Part shown: piece after piece, positions 52,263-57,326 of the stretch | Layout: each line of letters begins with the position of its first letter | Numbering within the stretch: the first letter of the stretch is position 1 | Assembly: GCA_011088215.1 (NCBI GenBank) | Contig: JAALKD010000016.1 | Location: 1-57,326 of the forward strand | Direction of reading: 5' to 3' | DNA length: 57,326 nucleotides | Origin: Sphingomonadales bacterium | GTDB taxonomy: Bacteria; Pseudomonadota; Alphaproteobacteria; Sphingomonadales; Kordiimonadaceae | Notes under the pieces: generated by a model | The model's input: the letters and a program-made list of their open reading frames with translations, nothing else | What the model was told of the DNA's origin: nothing | The model's database searches: none | Program-made: the position numbers and the translations under genes

Positions 52263-52979
52263 TTATTGGTCAGGCGTTGGCCCTTCCCTCAGCGCCACGC
52301 GAGATTGCTCCCAACCACTGGCCCGGATGCGCAGGAACGCTGTAAGGTTGTCAATGTCATCTGACGAAAGCTTGTCTTTCCATGGTTCCATGGGTGTGCC
52401 GTCCCGGCCCTCGCGGATCGCATAGCGGATAAACTCGTCCGAGTTGTGGGAAAGCGCTGATGGGTTACCGAGCGCAGGCGCATTCACGCCTTCGCCGTTC
52501 GCGCCGTGGCAGTCTGTACAGTTTTCTGTGTATAGCTCAGCGCCGCGCCCTGCGTCACCGCTTACCAGTTCCTTGGTAATGCGCACCCGTTCCGTATCCG
52601 CCTGCCAGAACAGCCAATAAGTCAGGTTCCAGGTTTCATCGAGTGTAAGCGGGCCGCCAACTTCGTCCAGATAACCGCCCATGGCGGTGCCTTCACGGCC
52701 ATACTGTATGGGGCGCAGCACCTCGTGCGGCACGCCGGAACGGAACAGGCTTTTGCTGCGCAGCGACGGCGCGTGATCATTCACATAGCCCTGTCGGTCT
52801 GCACCGTGACACAGCGAGCAATATCGCTGATACTGGTCTTCCGCCACACGGGATTCTTCTGCCGTTAAACTGCGCGGCGACCTGATCGTTCTATAGTCAT
52901 AGTCTTCCCCCACAGCAGCAGGTGCCGCTGACACCACAAAGTAAATAAAGAAACTGACAATACTGAACTTACTCACCAA
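52263..52979 (-). CDS. Exported diheme cytochrome c
   Basis: A 238-residue protein with a signal peptide (SIVSFFIYFVVSAAPAAVG) and two cytochrome c domains. The heme sites are CSLCH (C54, C57, H58) and CTDCH (C154, C157, H158). Distal methionine candidates are in GTAMGGY (M100) and GTPMEPW. Periplasmic electron carrier; donor and acceptor unknown. It is first in a two-gene unit with the rhodanese. A 91-bp intergenic repeat lies just upstream, at 53064-53154. Confidence 0.92.
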   Translation of the reverse strand: MVSKFSIVSFFIYFVVSAAPAAVGEDYDYRTIRSPRSLTAEESRVAEDQYQRYCSLCHGADRQGYVNDHAPSLRSKSLFRSGVPHEVLRPIQYGREGTAMGGYLDEVGGPLTLDETWNLTYWLFWQADTERVRITKELVSGDAGRGAELYTENCTDCHGANGEGVNAPALGNPSALSHNSDEFIRYAIREGRDGTPMEPWKDKLSSDDIDNLTAFLRIRASGWEQSRVALREGPTPDQ

Positions 52980-53063
52980 TCATACCTTTCCGCATTTGTC
53001 TAACCGCTGATCCAAAAACATCCGAAAAATGGAGCGCTATAATATAACAAAAAATATAACACA

Positions 53064-53154
53064 CCCTAACACAGCTAACCAGAAAGGCCAGTCATTCGAA
53101 AGCCTTTCTAAACCTAAGTCTATGTTTGGAAGGTGAAATTACCACCTCTGTGGT
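53064..53154. repeat. Intergenic direct repeat, left copy
   Basis: 91 bp align without gaps to 56466-56556 at roughly three quarters identity. The best blocks are CCCTAACACAGC (53064-53075) and ATGTTTGGAAGGTGAAATT (53122-53140), identical in both copies. The right copy lies 3.4 kb away in the same orientation. Neither copy is conserved as a protein. The two copies flank the esterase / PD40 / serine hydrolase gene cluster. Confidence 0.8.
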
Positions 53155-53223
53155 GGATACCTCAAAAGCCGTCACGCCAGCGGGCCGAGGAACAGCACGC
53201 GATTATACTTCTTGATTTTGCCC

Positions 53224-54420
53224 CTACTCAACAAATGCAGGCAGGACGGCTTTTGAAATCTGAGCCATGATTTGGTCTTCTCTATCATGGCCGGTGATCA
53301 CTATGGTTAAGTCAAGGTCTGCAACCACGATTACACGTTGTCCGCCGCCGCCCCAGGCGAATGTCGCATCATAGTTTTTATCACCAACTGCTACAGGCGT
53401 TTGATACAAAAAATAGCCGTAACGATAGGTGTCAGGCATCCAGTCTTCAGTAGGCTTAACAAGCCCGCTGGTGGCCTTGGCGAGATAGTCTGCTGGAATA
53501 AGTTGTTCGCCGTTCCATTTACCATTGTTGAGGACCACGCTGCCCCACTTGAGCATATCACGGGACGTCATGCTCACGCGCCAGCCTGCTTCTGGCAGGC
53601 CGCTAATGTGATCCTGCCAACGATAATTCGTGATGCCCATTTTATCGAGAATTTCGTTTTTGATGAAATCCTGGGCGGAGCCTGGCACGACGGCGTCAAT
53701 GACCGTCATCACCAACATTGGATTGAAGTTGCCGTATTTATAGACCTGAGACTCTTCGGTTATCGGCCCGCTTTGCTCGAGAAGAGTCTGAACCAGCCCT
53801 TGACCTTGTAGCGGGCCAGGGTTTTTCTCAACCTCATCCCACTTTTCGCGGTCGATGGTAAGGCCTCCGTGCATGGTGAGTGCCTTGTGGAGCGTGATTA
53901 GCTCGAAGCCCTCCACAAGTTTTGCCCGGTCCATATCATTCAGAAAGCTAACCAGCGGCTTGTCCAAATCCGCCATTGTCAGATACCCGAGCTGGATAGC
54001 GCGGCCCAGCGCCAAGCTGGTGTAAGCTTTGGTGGCTGACGCTTGGCCGTGGGCCAGATTGATACGGCCGCGCAGGTAGTAACTTTCGAACAAAAGCTTG
54101 CCCTTGTGGGTGATAAGCATGCTGTCGTAGCGACCGTGCCTGCCTTCGCCAATTTCTTCGGCCAGCTTGACAATCGCCGCTTTTTCGCCGCCGTCCACGC
54201 CCAATTCACCCACTGGGAAAGCGCCGTCTCTGGCCGCTGGCGCGGTGTCAATAAAGGCTTTTTCCAGGGGCGTAAGGTCCCGGAACGAGAGCTCAGCCTC
54301 GGCGGCGGTGGCCTCCGGTGCGCGGGCACCGTTTTCCTCGGCACCAGCTACGCCGAGGTTGCCAAAGCCACTGAACAAAGCCACGGCGATTAAACTTCTA
54401 AACTTCAAACGGTTAGTCAT
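53224..54420 (-). CDS. Exported serine hydrolase (beta-lactamase fold), second
   Basis: A 398-residue serine hydrolase with a signal peptide (about residues 1-27, LIAVALFSGFGNLGVAGA), nucleophile motif S128-A-T-K131 in GQASATKAYTS, a tyrosine/asparagine motif in VYKYGNFNPM and C-terminal FAWGGGGQRVIVV, equivalent to the KTG box but Gly-rich. Probably a periplasmic esterase, amidase or peptidase. It is only distantly like the hydrolase at 43033-44220. It lies in the repeat-flanked cluster. Substrate unknown. Confidence 0.88.
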   Translation of the reverse strand: MTNRLKFRSLIAVALFSGFGNLGVAGAEENGARAPEATAAEAELSFRDLTPLEKAFIDTAPAARDGAFPVGELGVDGGEKAAIVKLAEEIGEGRHGRYDSMLITHKGKLLFESYYLRGRINLAHGQASATKAYTSLALGRAIQLGYLTMADLDKPLVSFLNDMDRAKLVEGFELITLHKALTMHGGLTIDREKWDEVEKNPGPLQGQGLVQTLLEQSGPITEESQVYKYGNFNPMLVMTVIDAVVPGSAQDFIKNEILDKMGITNYRWQDHISGLPEAGWRVSMTSRDMLKWGSVVLNNGKWNGEQLIPADYLAKATSGLVKPTEDWMPDTYRYGYFLYQTPVAVGDKNYDATFAWGGGGQRVIVVADLDLTIVITGHDREDQIMAQISKAVLPAFVE

Positions 54421-54568
54421 ATTAATTTCCTAGATTGTGGCCAACCCTACCAGGGGCGAATTCAAAACTTGTCATGAGGTGTTTTCCAATACCTTGGCCG
54501 CTGGGTTACTGTTTGGATCTCAGGTCCTCAATGATCTGTGCATCCACCCAGAAAATATCTACATTCTC

Positions 54569-55390
54569 TTATGCGTCTGAACCCATATTCCTATTAAAGA
54601 AAAGGTATTTTCCGTCTGGTGTTACGCTCGCACCAGCTTCCCAGGCATCTGTGTTTATCTTGTCGCCCATGTTGATAGCATCACCCCATGAACCATCTTG
54701 TTGTCGGAAACTGATATAGATATCTGCGTGACCAAACCCACTATCTCTTCGGCCATCCCAGAGCATGTAACTTTCGTCAGGTGCAATAAAGGGATGCGCA
54801 TTAAATTTTCCGGTATTAATCTCTTTACCGAACGGCTTTGGATGTTCGCGTTTGCCATCGATTAATCGTGAATAACGAATAATACCATCGCCGTCTGGCA
54901 TACCCACTTCATCAAAAACATAGGTTTCTTTAGAAGAAGCCGTTAGACGCATGATTTGTATTTCTTCGAAAGGCGAACCGAGGCCTTTTATCTCTGACCA
55001 TCCGCTCTCGGTGTGTTCCTTATAACGCTTGCCCAAATGCATAGTTTTGCCATCAGGCGCAATGAAAGGTTGACCAACTCTCGGCGACACGACTGTCTCA
55101 AGCCACCGGTTGTCTTTATTCTGAAAAACCACAAATTCTTGCCTGGAAATTCCATCAGTTTCCACCTCTCTGATGAAATAGAATTCTTTCATGTCGGGCG
55201 TAAAGGCACCGCTTACTTCCCACCCTCCAGTTGAAACAATGCCGGGAGCGAACGGTTCAGGGATTAAACCCGGCGGCTCCTGCCCGAGATAAGGGCCTTC
55301 CAGAACTGGAGTTTCACTCTCGGCAAAACTACCGCTACTCATAGCGCAAAAACTGAGAAACAGAGCAATAGGCGTTGAAAAACGCTTCAT
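54569..55390 (-). CDS. Exported PD40/TolB-like beta-propeller protein, C-terminus cut by an in-frame stop
   Basis: A 273-residue protein with a signal peptide (MKRFSTPIALFLSFCAMSSGSFA) and repeated PD40/WD40-like units (FTPDMKEFYFIRE, IAPDGKTMHLGK, FIAPDESYMLWDGRR, VTPDGKYLFFNRN), typical of TolB-type propellers. The frame ends at TAA (54571-54569) after NMGSDA, but it continues in the same frame as ENVDIFWVDAQIIEDLRSKQ to a second stop at 54508-54506, the usual family ending. So one codon, probably Tyr, has become a stop, or the base is miscalled. ATG at 55390 starts it; TTG at 55408 is an alternative. It is 27 bp downstream of the esterase gene. Confidence 0.82.
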   Translation of the reverse strand: MKRFSTPIALFLSFCAMSSGSFAESETPVLEGPYLGQEPPGLIPEPFAPGIVSTGGWEVSGAFTPDMKEFYFIREVETDGISRQEFVVFQNKDNRWLETVVSPRVGQPFIAPDGKTMHLGKRYKEHTESGWSEIKGLGSPFEEIQIMRLTASSKETYVFDEVGMPDGDGIIRYSRLIDGKREHPKPFGKEINTGKFNAHPFIAPDESYMLWDGRRDSGFGHADIYISFRQQDGSWGDAINMGDKINTDAWEAGASVTPDGKYLFFNRNMGSDA

Positions 55391-55417
55391 AAAATTATCT
55401 TTCTGCAAGTGTAAAAA

Positions 55418-56266
55418 TCATTCGCTTGTGAGCTGTGATAGCCATTTTATGGCGCGTATTGTGGTCTCGGGAAATGCAGTGCCGTGATCAGAGCTTTCAA
55501 TCACCTCAAGCCCGGAAAATGTTAAGCCTGCTTCGCTTTTCCGTTGCAATACGGACGCAAAACCCTCGGTCATCCCCATCTTGTCTTTTTCCAGCTCGCC
55601 TATGGCCACAAAAACATTGATGCCCAGGTCTTTTTGCCGAGGTACTGGGTTGGCCTCGTGCTCCTCAACGAACCCTGCAATCTGCGGCGTTGGGCTGCCT
55701 AAAATATAATGTTTGAAGGTGTCTGGTTGCTCAAATAAGACATACACGCCAAATGTTCCGCTCAGAGCGTAGCCAAAATAGGTGCGCTCGTCCGGGTCTG
55801 TACGGTAATTACTTTCCACATAGGGGATAACGCCGTCGCGAATGAAAGGCAGGTGGTTGCCAGCCTGGCCAAACTGATATCTGGCCTGACGTTCCGGATT
55901 ATCAGACTTCACCAGCGAATAATCCCGATACCGACTGACGTGAGCCCTTTCATCATCCAGGCCTTTTTGCCAAGAAATGCCAACCACAATCACATTTGGC
56001 ATCAAATACTCGGTGGCACCCGCAAGCATATCCATATGCCAGACGGCATCGGCCACATAAATCACAGGATATTTGGTGTCGGTATTTTCCGCGTATCCTT
56101 CAGGTAACCTTATATAGAGCTCATATTGCCTGTCATTTTTGGTGTCCTTAAGGGGCACCACCTGCGTTCTCGGCATCGCGTAAGGCATTGGCTCACTCGC
56201 CTCAACCCGCACGAAAGACAGTAACAGTCCGGAAAGCAACGAAAGCAAAATTGCGCTTCTCTTCAT
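55418..56266 (-). CDS. Exported alpha/beta-hydrolase (esterase D-like)
   Basis: A 282-residue enzyme with a signal peptide (MKRSAILLSLLSGLLLSFVRVEA). The fold is of the esterase/IroE type: YELYIRLPEGYAENTDTKYPVIYVADAVWHMDML, a serine nucleophile S169 in FGYALSGTFGVYVLF, and a C-terminal histidine in SSDHGTAF. The nucleophile motif GxALSG departs from the usual GxSxG, as in IroE/YbbA-like enzymes. GGAAAGG precedes ATG at 56266. First gene of the presumed three-gene unit. Substrate unknown; possibly a siderophore or ester hydrolase. Confidence 0.86.
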   Translation of the reverse strand: MKRSAILLSLLSGLLLSFVRVEASEPMPYAMPRTQVVPLKDTKNDRQYELYIRLPEGYAENTDTKYPVIYVADAVWHMDMLAGATEYLMPNVIVVGISWQKGLDDERAHVSRYRDYSLVKSDNPERQARYQFGQAGNHLPFIRDGVIPYVESNYRTDPDERTYFGYALSGTFGVYVLFEQPDTFKHYILGSPTPQIAGFVEEHEANPVPRQKDLGINVFVAIGELEKDKMGMTEGFASVLQRKSEAGLTFSGLEVIESSDHGTAFPETTIRAIKWLSQLTSE

Positions 56267-56722
56267 AAAATAACCTTTCCCGTCCAGACGAAGTTTGACC
56301 ACCGCATTTTCAAAGCACCTCCCTCTTATGAAGGATGCATCCGGATCAAAAATAGTTCCCGAACAAGCACAAGCTAATTGCGATGAGGCGCTCCATTCAG
56401 AAGTTGAAATGTGAGGTTATAACGGTTCAAATCTGCGAGCAACTTTTTATTTTCCCTAATCCCTGCCCTAACACAGCCAACCGGAAAGGCGCGGCATGAG
56501 AGGGCACTTCTTAACCTTAGCCCATGTTTGGAAGGTGAAATTGCGTCCCTTGTGGTCGAACAGGCCAGGCTGCACCATCGCCAAAAGAAAATCACCCTGC
56601 GCGTATGCCAAAAATAACAACTTTCCACTCTTCGCTTGGTTTTTAGTCCATAGGCATCCCAAAGTTTCTTTGACAGGGTCAGTATTCAGTAGTTAGCTGT
56701 ACCGCAAGGGAGAAAACAGTCC
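56267..56722. other. Intergenic region with the right repeat copy
   Basis: About 455 bp between the esterase gene and the divergent nitronate monooxygenase gene. It holds the right copy of the 91-bp repeat and must carry both promoters. Short open frames here on the minus strand are not conserved between the two repeat copies and I do not call them. Confidence 0.5.
56466..56556. repeat. Intergenic direct repeat, right copy
   Basis: Right partner of the repeat at 53064-53154, same orientation and ungapped over 91 bp. Identical blocks are CCCTAACACAGC (56466-56477) and ATGTTTGGAAGGTGAAATT (56524-56542). The esterase, PD40 and serine hydrolase genes lie between the copies. Confidence 0.8.
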
Positions 56723-57326
56723 ATGTGGCCCAACCGAAAATTACTTGATTTGCTCGGCGTCGACCTGCCGATAATACAAGCCCCGTTAGCCGGGGCGAAC
56801 GGCTCGGCCATGGCAATTGCTGTCGCCAAAGCCGGGGGGCTGGGCTCGCTGCCTTGCGCCATGCTTGACACAACGAAGATGCAGGCAGAAACCGATATCA
56901 TCCGCCAGCAAACATCCAAACCTGTGAACCTGAACTTCTTTTGTCACACCCCGCCAGAACCCGACGCCGAACGCGATGTTACATGGAGGCAACGGCTGGC
57001 CATCTACTATGACGAGCTTGGGTTGGATGCGTCGGCATCGGCCCTCGCCGTAAATCGCGCGCCGTTCAATGAGGCCATGTGTGAGATGGTTGAGGGTGTC
57101 AAACCCGGGGTTATCAGCTTTCATTTTGGACTACCGGCAGACCATTTACTGAAACGCGTTAAAGCGGTGGGCAGCCGTGTGCTCAGCAGTGCAACCACGG
57201 TCGAGGAAGCCCGGTGGCTAGAGGCCAACGGCTGCGATGCCATCATTGCGCAAGGGTATGAGGCCGGCGGCCACCGCGGCATGTTCCTGACCGACGACAT
57301 CACCACTCAGGCAGGCACCTTTGCGC
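56723..57326 (+). CDS. Nitronate monooxygenase, N-terminal part (cut by window edge)
   Basis: An FMN-dependent enzyme of the nitronate monooxygenase (2-nitropropane dioxygenase) family, which oxidises nitronates. The 201 complete codons present include PIIQAPLAGANGS, GGLGSLPCAML, a VNLNFFCHTPP strand, VISFHFGLP and CDAIIAQGYEAGGHRGMF with the catalytic histidine and FMN-binding glycines. AGGGAG precedes ATG at 56723. The remaining third to half lies outside. Family relatives include enoyl-ACP reductase FabK, but the sequence blocks favour nitronate monooxygenase. Confidence 0.9.
   Translation, partial: MWPNRKLLDLLGVDLPIIQAPLAGANGSAMAIAVAKAGGLGSLPCAMLDTTKMQAETDIIRQQTSKPVNLNFFCHTPPEPDAERDVTWRQRLAIYYDELGLDASASALAVNRAPFNEAMCEMVEGVKPGVISFHFGLPADHLLKRVKAVGSRVLSSATTVEEARWLEANGCDAIIAQGYEAGGHRGMFLTDDITTQAGTFA

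Noticed and set aside
56468..56662. Short minus-strand open frame across the right repeat copy
   Set aside because: The equivalent frame in the left copy has several stops, so it is not conserved as protein.
1..57326. CRISPR array or insertion sequence
   Set aside because: No regularly spaced repeat series and no transposase-like frame with terminal inverted repeats were seen on either strand.

Overview
The window looks like chromosome of an alphaproteobacterium, possibly a marine lineage such as Kordiimonadales (a guess). The class-level call rests on a COQ7-type ubiquinone hydroxylase, a DUF2794 protein, the block twin-transmembrane protein / PduO-type cobalamin adenosyltransferase / etfB / etfA / 3-hydroxybutyryl-CoA dehydrogenase, and accA and xerD close to aroK and aroB. 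Base composition is moderate, with AT-richer patches around 11.9-13.2 kb, 39.9-41.0 kb and 50.0-51.7 kb. I see no phage, transposase, CRISPR array or rRNA.

Layout. 0-5 kb: a cut-off indolepyruvate ferredoxin oxidoreductase gene facing an Lrp/AsnC regulator; nrdA with paired NrdR-type boxes; accA. 5-12 kb: xerD, a large exported protein of unknown function and a 46-residue membrane peptide on the minus strand, facing aroK-aroB-corC-like. 12-15 kb: an AT-rich insert (small GntR regulator with palindromic operators, Sel1-repeat protein) meeting htpG tail to tail. 15-20 kb: a four-gene Gld-like ABC cassette. 20-28 kb: a glutathione transferase, two tandem DUF2807 exported proteins, DUF2794, a hybrid histidine kinase, a chemoreceptor and tRNA-Leu(CAA).

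28-42 kb: YqaA-like, dsbB and coq7; DUF2235 and DUF3089 hydrolases; an exported VOC protein with an HNH nuclease; gluQ; a broken beta-helix gene; the electron-transfer-flavoprotein block; a methyltransferase; a second glutathione transferase; a membrane protein and a LysE exporter. 42-57 kb is accessory in character: a serine hydrolase, a second chemoreceptor, an isochorismatase/VOC operon facing an HxlR regulator, a PhnZ-like HD protein with two relics of a paralogue, an Lrp/RidA/threonine-synthase-like unit, cytochrome c with a rhodanese, and an esterase/PD40/serine-hydrolase cluster flanked by diverged 91-bp direct repeats. It ends in a cut-off nitronate monooxygenase gene.

Four genes (DUF2235, beta-helix, 3-hydroxybutyryl-CoA dehydrogenase, HxlR) are broken by single missing bases, mostly in homopolymers, and a fifth (PD40) by an in-frame stop. 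The missing bases look more like base-calling error than decay. The most interesting points are the HD-gene relics bracketing 4.4 kb, the repeat-flanked hydrolase cluster, the paired NrdR boxes, the orphan GntR operator, and the unassigned 768-residue exported protein with its small upstream gene.
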